NCBI GenBank assembly: GCA_023055355.1
Contig: JALJCS010000037.1
Span: 5,890,001 to 5,954,000 of the forward strand
Direction of reading: 5' to 3'
Source: Agelaius tricolor
Lineage: Eukaryota > Chordata > Aves > Passeriformes > Icteridae
Length of the DNA stretch: 64,000 bases
Program-made: the position numbers and the translations under genes
Shown: positions 49,804 to 60,956 of the stretch, piece by piece
Layout: the number at the start of each line of letters is the position of its first letter
How positions within the stretch are numbered: the first letter of the stretch is position 1
Notes under the pieces: generated by a model
What the model was told of the DNA's origin: nothing
What the model saw: only the letters and a program-made list of their open reading frames with translations
Database searches by the model: none

Positions 49804-50226
49804 TTATGAAGGGACCAAAACCATGACAGGGAGGTGCAAACTTAAGTTAGACAATCTCACAGCCTTTGCTGTGCTCCCCTTTGCTTCCCTGGCTGGGTGA
49901 AGAGACCAAATCTCCCTGGGAGGCCCTGCTTAGTTCCTTCAAGTTGTCCCTTCCTTCCCAGACAGTCCAAATTCACACATAAACAAAAACAGTTTCCCCT
50001 TTTGCGCTAAGAGATTTTTTGGGAAATTCTAAAGACAGAACCCTCAATAGAGTATGGGGGCGTATTTCACCTGGGCGTGCGCAGTTTGTGGGAAATTCAA
50101 AGAGCTTTCCTTGCTTTCCAGCTTCGTTCAACCCTTTCGCGATGAGGGGCTAGGTGTGGCTGAAGCAAATCGTCCTTCCCCTGTTCCAGACTACAAACAG
50201 CCTTGCAGACCCTTCTGTCGATCAGA

Positions 50227-50244
50227 ATCCTGTCCATGATGCCA
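50227..50244 (-). promoter_or_regulatory. Possible primer-binding site
   Basis: On the minus strand, six bases after the 5' LTR end, the sequence TGGCATCATGGACAGGAT begins with the TGG expected to pair with a tRNA 3' CCA. I do not recognise the tRNA, and the spacing is a little long. Confidence 0.4.
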
Positions 50245-50434
50245 ATTTAATGTCACGATCCGCTCATACCAATGGGGGTGGTGATGGTTGGTTAACTGAT
50301 CTGGGAGTGCAACAGACAACACGGAAAGGGGATTGCAGTATCAAAACAAATTTATAGAATGACCACAGCAAATGCATGAAAGGAATTAGGGAGAGGAAAA
50401 GAATAGAAAAGAGGGGGAGAAAGAGAGAGGGAGT

Positions 50435-51705
50435 TGTCCTAAGCTGATTATATGATGCTTTTAACCCCAATCATCTTGTTCTGTTTATGCTGCATCATAA
50501 GTTTTGCACCTTTAAGACTTGTTGCAGAGAGTGAAGGGGGGAGAGAAGAAGCAGAAGTTTGTTTTCAGACCCTGCACTCACTCCTCCACATTCCTGCTCC
50601 TGGACTGTGTTGTCTGGGGATGAACAGACAGTGGGACAGAGCTCTCCTTTGCTTTTAGTTAGTTTTAGCTTGCTGAGGCAAGGAAGTTCCCTGGACTGTG
50701 GTTTCTTTTCTTTTTTCCCTTTTCTTTGGACCTCTTGAAACCTGCTCTGGACTGAACACCCAGAAGAGCACCGGCAGCTAGCACCTGTGGCCCACCAGGC
50801 CGGGCCCGGCCCGCAACATTTCCAGCACCGGAGGGACTGATAAGAGCCTGTGTGAGCTGAACTGCAACCCAAGGGAGGGGACTTTCTCAGTTTGTCATCT
50901 CTTTTGGAGCAACAAGGGGTTTTATTGTTCAATATTGTTTAGGTTTTATTGTTTAATAAACAGGTTTTTTCCACCTCTTTCCAAGGAACTATTTTCTCCT
51001 GGACCGGTTGGGGGGAGTGTTGCAGTGTGACGCCATTTCCTGTTTCAGGAAACAGGAAAATCCCTCAGGTGTTGGGATAGGTGAAACCTGTCCTTTCCCC
51101 TCCCCCTTTGCCCTCCTGCTAAGTGCTGTCCATCAATGTTAACATTCCAGCAGGGTCATGGTGTGGTTGGCAGAAGTTCAAAAGATGCCCCTCAGGTCCG
51201 GGCTCATTGGCCTGTCCAAGTGTCTTTATCCTTTGAGCCTTCCCCTCCTCCCACCTGGTTGGTGGCTCACCTGTGCCTTCCCCTGCCCCTGTCCCCGGGC
51301 TTAAAAGGAGACGGGACCATGCGGTCTGGATTCTGTTGGGAGCTGTTACAAGATTCAGAGGTCTGTCATCCTGGAATAAACTCTGGATTAGAACTCTACA
51401 GCAGAATCCTCTCCTTTTTCTCTTCACCGTCCCTTGAACCTTTTCCACCAGAGGTCAACTGAATTTCTACTATGCCTGGATTTGTTGCGAGTGCCTAGCT
51501 GCAGGATGCAGCCGGCCAAATGTATCTCTGAGGTGAAACATCACAGCTGCCGCCTTTGGCCCAGCAGCAAGGGTCAGACGAGCCCAGGCACGTCCCACCC
51601 GGTAATATTGGGATTAATATTTCATAGGGGAGGGGCCAAATGAATCTGCTTTCCTAGAGGAGCCCCTTTGGGGGTTCTCCTCAAAATTTGCCCTGAACCA
51701 AGACA
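50435..51705 (+). mobile_element. LTR, family A, nested in the ERV 5' LTR, TSD GGAGT
   Basis: Starts TGTCCTAAGCTGATT and ends GCCCTGAACCAAGACA. A perfect 5-bp duplication GGAGT lies at 50430-50434 and 51706-51710. The intact target site is visible in the 3' LTR as 'gagaggagtatagc', confirming the insertion. It has a polyadenylation signal 'tttaataaacagg' near 50950. It is longer than its relatives because a third LTR sits inside it at 51018-51626. Confidence 0.92.
51018..51626 (+). mobile_element. LTR nested inside the nested LTR, TSD GGGGAG
   Basis: 609-bp element starting TGTTGCAGTGTGACGCC and ending ATATTTCATA, flanked by the 6-bp duplication GGGGAG at 51012-51017 and 51627-51632. It has a TATA-like CTTAAAAGG (51300) and a polyadenylation signal GGAATAAACTC (51374). 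The 6-bp duplication suggests a class II (beta/alpha-like) retrovirus. The TA end instead of CA makes the right border slightly uncertain. Confidence 0.75.
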
Positions 51706-52529
51706 GGAGTATAGCTACCAAATGTGGAGAGACTAAGTCCTCATAGTCCAGCCAACAGAGTTTGCCTAGTCGCGTTGGGAAGATAATGGCCCTGCCTGGT
51801 TAACTCAAGGTTAAGTCCTGGTGAACTCAAGGTTCTATTATAGTCCATTGCTGAGGGGGGAAACAGAATCTTGAAATGGCTGAGGGGGAACAGATCCAAT
51901 CAAGAAGAAGAAGTCTATTGAAATTGCTGAGGGGGAAAAAGGTATTGAAGACGGGTACAGACAGTCCATGTTCTCAGCAGGATAAGTCAGTAGCAGCAGT
52001 GAGTGGGACCCACTGTTTCAGGACTGCTTTCTGGGGGAAACCAGTCTAGGTCCTGTAGGCACATCTCTAGGCAACACTCAGCAGGCATCCTGCTTCAGTC
52101 AGGCCAGCACCCCTGCATCAGAATTACAGGTGTCTCAGTCTCAGTCCTTGGGAGGGGGGCTTCAACCTCGGTGCCTCACGGTGGTAGTGGAGCAGAGGAA
52201 GGATTTTCCATGGGGGGGCTACCAAGTTGCCCCAGCAAGTTCATCTGGCCAAGAGGTGGGAAAATTCCTGGTCTATTGTCGTGAAGCAGGTGCAAGCATA
52301 TAGGCTGGGTCGCCCTTTGGCAGGCCCTGCTAGAAGCAGTCACTGAAGACACAGCTGTGAACAATCCCTTGGCAGGCCAGAATTCTGCTCAGGGGCCTCA
52401 GGATTTTTGGTGTTCATCCATTACTGGCAGGCCAGAATTCCCATCGGTGTCTTTAGGGTCCAAGTGTCTGTCCTGGGAATGGTCGTGAGGCAAATGAGGG
52501 GAACTTTAGACTGTCTTTCACACGTATCA

Positions 52530-53290
52530 GAAAATCTATTTACTGAAATAGCCAAAAAGAATGCATAACATTTACAATTGAGGGGGAAAAAGAAAACCAA
52601 ACTCAAACCGTTGGAGCAATATCATTCTAGAGAATGCCATGTCTCTATGAAAAATACAAAAAAATTTCTGTTTTCAAACGCACCCACAAATCACCATTTT
52701 GCATCCTTTTTGTTGTTGTTGTTGTTTGTTTTAAAGCTCTGGCACTTATCTGATTCCTTTTTGAGTTAGTTCAGCTCATTAATCTAGTAAGAAAGCTGCT
52801 AAAATTAAACGGAAAAACCTATGGGGAACAGGATGCCACTTCAGCCATGTTGTAGGGAAGCATTAGGTCAGCCTTCTGTCTTGTAGAAATACATCTGTCA
52901 TATAGGAAAATCACTGCGTAGCACTATCTTATTTTGAACTTTCTCATTGCTACTGGGTTCCTGAATGATCAAGATGGTTTAAACCAAACAACAGCCAGCC
53001 CTCTAAGATACTCCCCAAACTATTGCAATGGAATAACTTGATCAGGTGAAGAGCTCACTATGCAAAAGCTGAATATGATGTCAAGAATGCTTTGTTGTGG
53101 ATTACCATTGTTTGGGATCATTTATCCCTTACCCTCCCATGTAGGTATAGGAAAAAATTAAGAAACCACAAGGCTTTTACAGCTGTTCTTGTATTTTGGG
53201 ATCGTAAGGACTTGGGTTGGTAAACAAAACTGTGGTGAGTTTTACTATTGACTTTATCGCTGTTTCACTTTGAATTAACTGCTTTGCATT
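52530..53290. other. Non-coding stretch before the candidate exon
   Basis: AT-rich; short GTT repeat at 52709-52727. It would be intron if the exon at 53295 is real. Confidence 0.4.
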
Positions 53291-53294
53291 TCAG

Positions 53295-53425
53295 CTTACC
53301 CATCAGTATAATGAGAAGAAGAATATCTTCCTTCCTGCCCAAAAGATGTTGAATTATGCCTGTGATGTCACGGACTTAAAGACGAAAACCATTGTGATTG
53401 AAAGGAAGTATTGGCATGCCACAAG
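53295..53425 (+). CDS. Candidate internal coding exon of a host gene, unidentified
   Basis: A 131-bp segment has a good acceptor ('ctgctttgcatttcag', AG at 53293-53294, with a TTAAC branch-like site upstream) and a good donor (AAG followed by GTAACT at 53426). Exactly one frame is open across it. It gives 43 full codons with balanced, protein-like composition (starting LTHQYNEKKNIFLPAQK, later YACDVTDLKTKTIVIERKYW), beginning in phase 0 and ending in phase 2. The other two frames have stops. I do not recognise the protein. No further exon was found, and nearby LTRs lie outside the exon. Could be an intact gene exon, or part of a partial duplicated gene copy. Confidence 0.55.
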
Positions 53426-53538
53426 GTAACTGGAGTGAGCTGTCTTTCCTCCTCAGCTTCACTGTGATAGTAGAATTTTAATTAGCAGTTCCAAAACTTT
53501 GTCTTAGCATAGTCTGGTGACATATCTCAGTAGAGCAG

Positions 53539-54394
53539 TGTCCTAGGGTGACTTTATGATGCTTGTATCCCCAGCCATCTGTTCTGTTAATGCTGGATAT
53601 TCTATTCTCTGCCTTCAAGACTGGTTCTGAGAGCAAAGGTTGGGAGAAGAAGAAGCACGGAGTTTGTTATCACAGGCTGCACTCACTCTTCTAAAAGCAA
53701 CACTGCTCCACATTCTGTGCTGCACTGTGTTGTCTGGGCACTGATGGAGCAGAACAGAGTGTTGTTTGCTTTTCAGTTGGTTTAGCTGGCTGAGGCAGAG
53801 TTTTCCCTGGACTGTCTTTTTTTCTTTCCCTTTTCTTGGAACTGTTCAAACCTGCTCCAGACTGGGACCTGGAGAGCACTGAGAGCTTGCACTTTGTGGC
53901 CACCTCTGTTCTGAAACCAATTGAAGATGGGGAATGGGAGTTCTACCAATGGGTTCATTTGTCATATTTGCATTGAAAATGTAGAAAGTTCAGAAGCAGG
54001 AAGACTTCATTTATTTCCTCATTTTGGAACCCCTCCCCATGAAAGGGACCACCGATTCATTTTGAGCAACAAACTACGCGTGCTTAATAGCTTTTGAACT
54101 AATTACCATACGAAGTGAGGAATGATGGGATGTACCTAAATTATGAACATGTATTTGTCTTTTGGGTATTCAATACTTGTATAGATAAAAAGACTCTGTT
54201 ATCACCTCTAAATCACAGTGTGTATTTGGGAGCTATCCCGCACGCTGCCCAGCGTTGCAATAGACATACACTTTCTAATTTTGAACTGTTAGGGAGCCTT
54301 TGTCCGTCACAGTTGGATATCAGTACTAGATCAATATTTTTAATAAATCACCCCTTCTTGAGGATTGCTGCCAAATTTGCCCTAAACCAAGACA
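53539..54394 (+). mobile_element. Composite solo LTR, family A, TSD AGCAG
   Basis: Starts TGTCCTAGGGTGACTTTATG and ends CCTAAACCAAGACA, with a perfect 5-bp duplication AGCAG at 53534-53538 and 54395-54399. The first 365 bp match family A up to 'cttgcactttgtggccacc'. The rest of family A's R/U5 is missing and about 430 bp of other sequence takes its place, before the family-A end returns at about 54355. The foreign part starts TGTTCTGAAACCAATTG (53908) and includes 'tttgggagctatcccgcac' and a possible 'gttgcaatagac' polyadenylation-like remnant, which looks like part of another LTR. I could not fix its right edge. Confidence 0.8.
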
Positions 54395-54411
54395 AGCAGG
54401 GTCTGCGATTT

Positions 54412-54475
54412 AGAGAATGATGGAATCACTTTGGTTGGAAAAGACCTTGAAGAACATTGAGTCTAAATGTAATTA
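54412..54475 (-). mobile_element. CR1 LINE 3' scrap, minus
   Basis: 'tttagagaatgatggaatcac' then 'tttggttggaaaagaccttg' is the reverse complement of a CR1 extreme 3' end. Only about 65 bp remain. Confidence 0.7.
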
Positions 54476-54479
54476 GCAA

Positions 54480-56651
54480 ACACAACCATCAAGAAATGTT
54501 GTGTTGTCTGAAGAGAACATGGTTTATCAGGTAAGCTTTGCAAGTATTTGTGTCATCACAAGCATGCATGTCCAATGCATTAGATGGGTATATAATAAGA
54601 AACCTGTGCAAATCAACAGAATGATTCTCAGGGTAGGATATTGGCATGTTTCATCCTTCTTCCCGACTTCTTCCAATGAATTACTTTTACAAAGTAATGA
54701 TTGGAATTGTTACTCTTTTGACGGTTCTTGTTGTATTACTGACATTTTTGGCATAGGAACGCCAAATAGGTTAATTCACCTAGTTTTTCAGATAAAGACC
54801 AAGATTGAGTGTTGCTTAAGCTGGAGGCAGAAATATTTAAATCTTCCAGCCTCCTTCTTAGTACCTAATTTCTCTTACAATATCAGTGCACAATCTTGTC
54901 CCTTAAGGTCCAGCTAGCTCAGTTTATACCAACAGGGTGACTTTAGTAGGGCTCACGTGATGCTGCACACAGAAGCCCTCAGGGTGCACCTCTAGCAGAC
55001 AGTAATTCATGCAGTTGGACCATCCCAGTGCTGACTTTGGATCACCAGAAGAGTAGAACTAGAGAGATTTGATGGAGAGCTCTCTGGAGGAAGTGGCCTG
55101 AAGAAGACAGCAGAAATCCCATCTGTGTGTTTGTACAAATAACGTGAATACCATTTACAGGAAAAGATCTTCAAATCCATCTAGCTTTTTCTGCAGATTA
55201 TTTGTCAACTATCTGCATTACATGGACAGTTCCACTGAGCATCTGAAATACAGCTGCGTTTAAGTGGATTGATTCAGGGTTGGAAAGCAGTGAAATAAAG
55301 CTTTTCAGGAATAGCTGACATCCAAGTCCCGCAGAAATTTACCTATTTTTAATGTCCAGATGCTTTTTAAAATAATGGGTGACCATTTAGCTACCTAATA
55401 GCTTTAATCAGAAATACAAAGAAAATTTTAAACTCCCATCTTTTATAGCTTGAATATTTTTCTTTGTTTCTTTCCTGGTTTCCAATTCAGGTCTACAAAT
55501 CATATGATTAGGTAATGAGAACTCATGCTGTATAAAAATATTTCCTGCTAAACTTCCAAGTCAAGGCCATGTTTTTCCCGGAACTGTTTAAAAAAATAAA
55601 ATTCTATCTGGATTCTCTCTAGCCCACACTCATCATTATACAAAATCATTTAAATATTATATTTTGACTTTACATGGTGCAATTATATTCAGAAATCCAA
55701 GGCTCTATTGTTAGATTGTTTGTATGGTTTTCTGGCAATTCTAACTTCCCACAACCACTCTTGGCAGCTATATATTTTTGCAGCAAGGCATCACAGGGGT
55801 CTGTGAGAAGTTTTAATGTGAAGCAGAGCTAACATTAAAATACACGTGACATACTCAAAATATTTCACTTCAGAAAGTTACAGTTTGCTTAGATGGAATG
55901 AAATATGAAATAAATGAACCTCACACAACCTTTCTAAATCTTGGAAATCTATTACCTGAACTTTGAGTCAGTTTGCAGGACAGGACTCTGTAGAAATGCA
56001 AATGTGAAGTCCAAGGAATAGAGCAGAAGGTGTATTGGGCAGGGGTACAGAAGATTGCTCTGAAGGGTGATGTAAGCAAGATTGCATCCTATAAAGATAG
56101 CAGCTGCTTCTGCTGGTGCCAACATAGAGAATTTGCGCCACCAGCCTAGTTTTCTGGGGACATTTGACCTGTACACTCTTGAGGGCTTGTAGATGTGAAT
56201 GAATCTGTCCTTTGATCTGTTTTTTTCTTTTCAAAGTCTATGACCTGACTTGCTATTGTGTACTGTACTGTATCGTTTTATGAACAGACATGTTTCTTCT
56301 GTTTGAAAGCTGTAGTTGAAAGTGAGCTTGCAATCATGAGTTGGCTGTCAAAAGAATTAATTTTCTGCTTTAAGCAAAATATCAATAGAAACAGTCCATC
56401 CACTCCTATGATACAGATTCCTTTTGAATTTACAGGGTAATTTGCATCAGTGAGTATAATGCATGTGCAATAAATACACCTTGCTTGGTTTCTAATGATG
56501 ATAATAGTCCTCTTTGTATTACTCTAAGGATTGAACTCACCATCATTATTTTCCTGTTCTCATTGAAGTGTAAAGGAAAAATAGTTTTGCATTAACCAAG
56601 GAGTAAAATGCATGGATTTAGCATCATTCTTGCAAGTAGTCCTCGATTCTG
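54480..56651. other. Non-coding stretch, nothing recognised
   Basis: AT-rich unique-looking DNA leading into copy B of the 56.65-kb repeat. Open frames at 54501-54917 and 55952-56234 have no domain or splice context that I could support. Confidence 0.4.
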
Positions 56652-59600
56652 AAAATACCTCTCAGAAGCTGCATCAAATGGGAAAGCTAGACAGATGGCA
56701 GAATGCAGAACCTGCCATTTAGGATCAGGTACAAAATAACACCCAAGAAATTCTTCATGGATGCTGCATAAGTACAAAGACGCCGTTATTTAAAAGAGAA
56801 AAATAGTCAATGTGAAATGTGTTTGATGAATAAAAAGCTATGCTAATCAAGAGACTACAGTGCCAAGTGTGCTACAAGGCTTTTTTGTAATTCACATCAT
56901 TCCCAGCATGAAAAAATACTATTTTTATTGTAGATTGCTTAAGAGTGCACAACAGTTTGGAAAAAAGTGCTTTGCTTTTTCTATTCATAGGAACTGTGTA
57001 TCATGGTAAGAGATCCTGTAGACAGGTTTTGGAAAACAATGTTATTTTGAAGATTCATTCCATTCAGAAATACTTCACATGAAAAAATTTGATCTGCTCT
57101 CCATCCTGAAGACTCTTAAAGGAAAATGTCTTTGTTGCATTCTCTTCACACTAGTTCAGGAGCTCAGTCTTACCTGCATTCTAATGCTTTTTTATGTTCC
57201 TGATGGCATGGCTTAGACATCCTTGTCTCCATTACCATCATGATTTCCAGATCAAGTGATGAGAATTTGTCTTCAGGATTGGTGAAGTTAAGTGTCATAA
57301 CATTTTTGTCAAGTCAGTTTGAAGGGGTTTTTTTTGCCAAAGGAATCTCTTCCTTCCTAATGAAAACCATTGGCAATAGCAAACCTACTCAGTTTTTCAG
57401 TCAATAAGTCAAATAATACATCTCCACTGTACAAGGTCCTCCCTTTGTTTTTTTTTTCACCAGAAGAAAACTGCTGTTTTCTTCTTCTTCTATCACCTTA
57501 GACTTACTTTCTTCCAAAATCTTTTTAAACCTTTAGATTTCTCTTTATAGCTAATTACTTTCACAGTGGGCTATAGCATATGTATTTGAAAAGACCATTT
57601 GTACATATCCAAATGGCTTACTTCTATTCTATTAAGAAATGGCTGCACTTCTATTAAGGAAACATAAAGGTGCAGTAATATTTTTTCTTCTACAAAATTT
57701 AAAAACCCCCAACTATTAAAAATGATACCAGCAAATGATGTCTGTAAGACTGAGGCAGGAGGCTTTTTCCAGAACAATGTGCAGTTCTTCCCAATTCTAT
57801 TTTTCCCTCCGATTACTTTGTACAAAAATCGTTTTACACAGTCTTCTAATAGTGGCATGTTACTAGTGGGGTAGAGTATTGCCCTGCCAGCATTGGAATT
57901 GACTCGACTGTAGTTGTGTTCAAATCTGCTGATGAGACAAGGTTTTTTTGCTGAACGCACTTCAGCAAGCAAGAGAGCTTCTTAGTCTTAAGACGCTATG
58001 AGTCCCAGAAGAAGATGAATGAGGTGATGACATGCCTTGTGTTCTGAAGAGAGATCAAAACTTATTTCTGGGGTCACCCCCCCTCTTGGTACAGAAAGCG
58101 CACAGAGGGCTTTGAAGCAGCACTTTCACCCTCTTTGCATTCACTAGTAAATCGGAGACAGAGCTTGCCCCAAGGTTTGGGCAAAAATACTCTTTTGATG
58201 CAACTCTTCACCAGACAAAATCTCTGGGAAAATTTGCAGTGGCAGAAAGCAAGCCCTTCCTGGGAAATCTACTGAAACGGTTCAGAAGTTACTCCCATTC
58301 CCTGTTGCTAACCTCTGCTGTCTAGCTGTCCGATATGTTTGGGACCATGTTGAAATCATTCTAAACAATGGACTGACGCTGCACTGTTGAGTAAACATAG
58401 GTCTTTTCCATAGGTGTCAGGGAAAAATATTTCTGTTGGTAAAAATGATAGAAAACAATACCAGCATGGCAGAAAAACAATTACATCAATAGAATGAAGA
58501 TGCCCAGAATTCTCCTTTTGAAGTTACACACAGTCAATATTTTCTCAAGAAGGTTGTGAAACTTAATAAGGAGTACAGTCCACGTGACTGGTGCACAAGT
58601 TCATGTCTCCACCTTACAAAATACATATTATTAAAAGAAAAATGTTCTGCCTTGTAGAAAAGTAACCCATTAGGAATTTGATCAAAGATAGGATTAGATC
58701 AAGTATTCCTACAAGACAGTAGTAGTACTAGGAAAAGCCTTTTGGCGTCTATTTAACTACAGGAAACTTGAGAAAGCAGAAGAGTGTCCTTCCCTGCTGC
58801 AAGCTGTACTTCCTATTTGCTAGTGCTGCTTCAACATTGTCTAAAGAAAACTTGCCAAAATAAGACTATTGTATACACGCAACTGTAACTATCCATTCCG
58901 CTCCAGCTAATTTTAACTAGCAAGTATGAGTCACACACTCTAATGGAATATTCTAATGCATAGATAGAGTATACCTTCACTAATAAATGGGGACTCTGGA
59001 AAAAGGACCAAATGCAGATGAATTTCAGGGAAGGAAATTATTGGAGTGCTAACTGCAGTCCCTCGACTTCACAAGAAATGATGCCTGGTAATCCCAACCA
59101 GAAACATATAGAAATCCATTTTCAAATGGGTTGCATCTATGGTCCTCTGTTCTTCCTATATGAAGAAACTGTGGTTTGAATCAATCTTCAAAATAGTATG
59201 CCTAAAGACCTTAGAAGCCTCCAATTCTTTTCTTTTTTTTTTTTTTTTTCCAGAAGCAACTGTCTCAAAACCTTTTTAAAGCTGACATTTTCCCTTAAGA
59301 TGCCATATTTTAAAAGAGCACCTTGTCATTTAACAGGGTATTCCAAACATCATTTACAAGTTTAGACTGAAAGTAACACTTTTCCTAGTAATCTTTCCTT
59401 TTTTTGCAGCTCAGTGCTAACATAGGCAGCAAAGAAGAGAACAGACCACAGCTCTTTCTGGAGCATCTTGAACAAATTCCCTTGCTTATGTTCTAATCAT
59501 TCACTTCACCAAAGACCTAATGATGAAGAAAAGGTTGTGGAAGCATTACTAGTAGTGCTACATGGCAATGTACGGGTGTGATTTCTCAAGTAGAATTTGT

Positions 59601-60835
59601 ATCACATAGATGATACTTGGCAAACAGCAAATGAAGGGGTTTTCTTCAGCTCTCAGACGGATGTTACATGTCAGTAATTTAATAAAAAGATAACAAGAAC
59701 AAGGTTATTTTTTAACATGTGAATTTAATTACACCCCTGCCATGGACATCTGAATCTTATGAATAGACAGTGTCTGATCTAGAAAAAAATAAAGAATTAT
59801 CACAGTTTAAAGAAACATAGGATCATAAACCCTTTGCTGATGGAACGTAGCCTATTCATTGGTTGAAATGAAGCAGGTAGACAGGACATAGGAAATATTG
59901 TTTTGTGGATCAAACATTTATTTTCGAAAGTGATGCTGACAGATAGTGAACTCACCAACTTAGATACTGCACGGTAGATAAGGGTGCATAACTTGCTCCA
60001 TCAAGTAATCCCTTGGAGCCATCATCCAAGGGGATTTTCCCCTGCATCTGTGAAAATATGCCTACCTTTTTCACAATACTTCTGCAGCAGCATTGTTAGG
60101 CCTGATCAGCTGCTATGGAGAGTGAATTATCGGCAGCAAGGTGACTGGCCAGGGCAATTTGCTTCAATGGATTTTGATCTCCCGGATATTTTGCAGACCT
60201 GCTTCAGCCCTGCTTGTCAAACACAGCCTTTAAAGGGTGCCAAACAATTGTTAGTCTGTACTGGGCCATATGCTCTTTATTCTCTCCCTCAACTTCTCCA
60301 TCGCCTCTCATCTGTTTCACATGAGCTATGTTCAAGGTCCACTGGCTACTTTTCACAGAATCTTCAGGCCTGATGCAGTAAGAATGATGACTAGAACACA
60401 GCTGGGATCAATTTTCCAGTTTGCATAAAATGCATTCTGCACACAAATCCAATGAGAAGGTGTTCCCCCTATGCCCAGAAAAACCTTCACTAGTACCAGT
60501 GTTCTACGTAAACTGCAACTTAGTCTGAAAGAAAAGCTTTTTTCTGAGAGTGTCTAAGAGCTTTGTACGAAGCACAGATATTTGATATATGCAATTTTGA
60601 ATACCAGAGGAAAAAGAAAACGGCACAAAGCTTTTAATGGTACTGGTTTTAATTTTAAATTCCATGCACCTTTTCAAAAAGTGTCAGCTCAAATGCCCAT
60701 CAACATATTTTAGTCATCTGTAAGTCAGTATTCATATAAAATGTGATTCAAATCAAAAGAATTTCAAACCTTTCCTCAAAGTTTATATGCCTAGATTTAA
60801 TACTTCTGACACATATTAGATGAAAGGAAGACTTT

Positions 60836-60956
60836 TTTTACTGTGGGGGTGCTGGAACACTGGAACAGGTTGCCCAGAGAAGTTGTGGGTGTCCCATCCC
60901 TGAAAGTATTCAAGGTCAGGTTGGATGGGGCTTTGAGCAGCAACACAGGAGACTCT
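60836..60956 (+). mobile_element. CR1 LINE fragment (copy B)
   Basis: Second copy of the short plus-strand CR1 piece at 4185-4305, carried along by the 56,651-bp-offset duplication. Confidence 0.8.

Larger units (their letters stand above)
39795..52522 (-). mobile_element. Defective full-length endogenous retrovirus with nested LTRs
   Basis: Read on the minus strand the order is 5' LTR (52522-50251), primer-site region, gag, protease, RT, RNase H, integrase, env, 3' LTR (40780-39795). The plus-strand ends are TGTCA (left) and TTTCACA (right), flanked by GGTAT and CGTAT, a 5-bp target-site duplication with one mismatch. Total length is 12,728 bp, or about 10.8 kb without the insertions at 50435-51705 and 41605-42275. 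All genes carry stops or frameshifts. LTR length near 990 bp, a 5-bp duplication and the absence of Cys-His boxes in the visible nucleocapsid part hint at an ERVL-like or otherwise unplaced avian family, but it does have an env. A phylogeny of the RT would be needed to place it. Confidence 0.9.
50251..52522 (-). repeat. 5' LTR of the ERV, interrupted by nested LTRs
   Basis: It aligns to the 3' LTR at both ends and over the 600-bp core 51837-52436. Removing the insertion 50435-51705 plus one TSD copy leaves about 996 bp. The flank similarity (about 50251-50430, 51711-51830 and 52437-52522) is clearly lower than that of the core. Confidence 0.88.
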
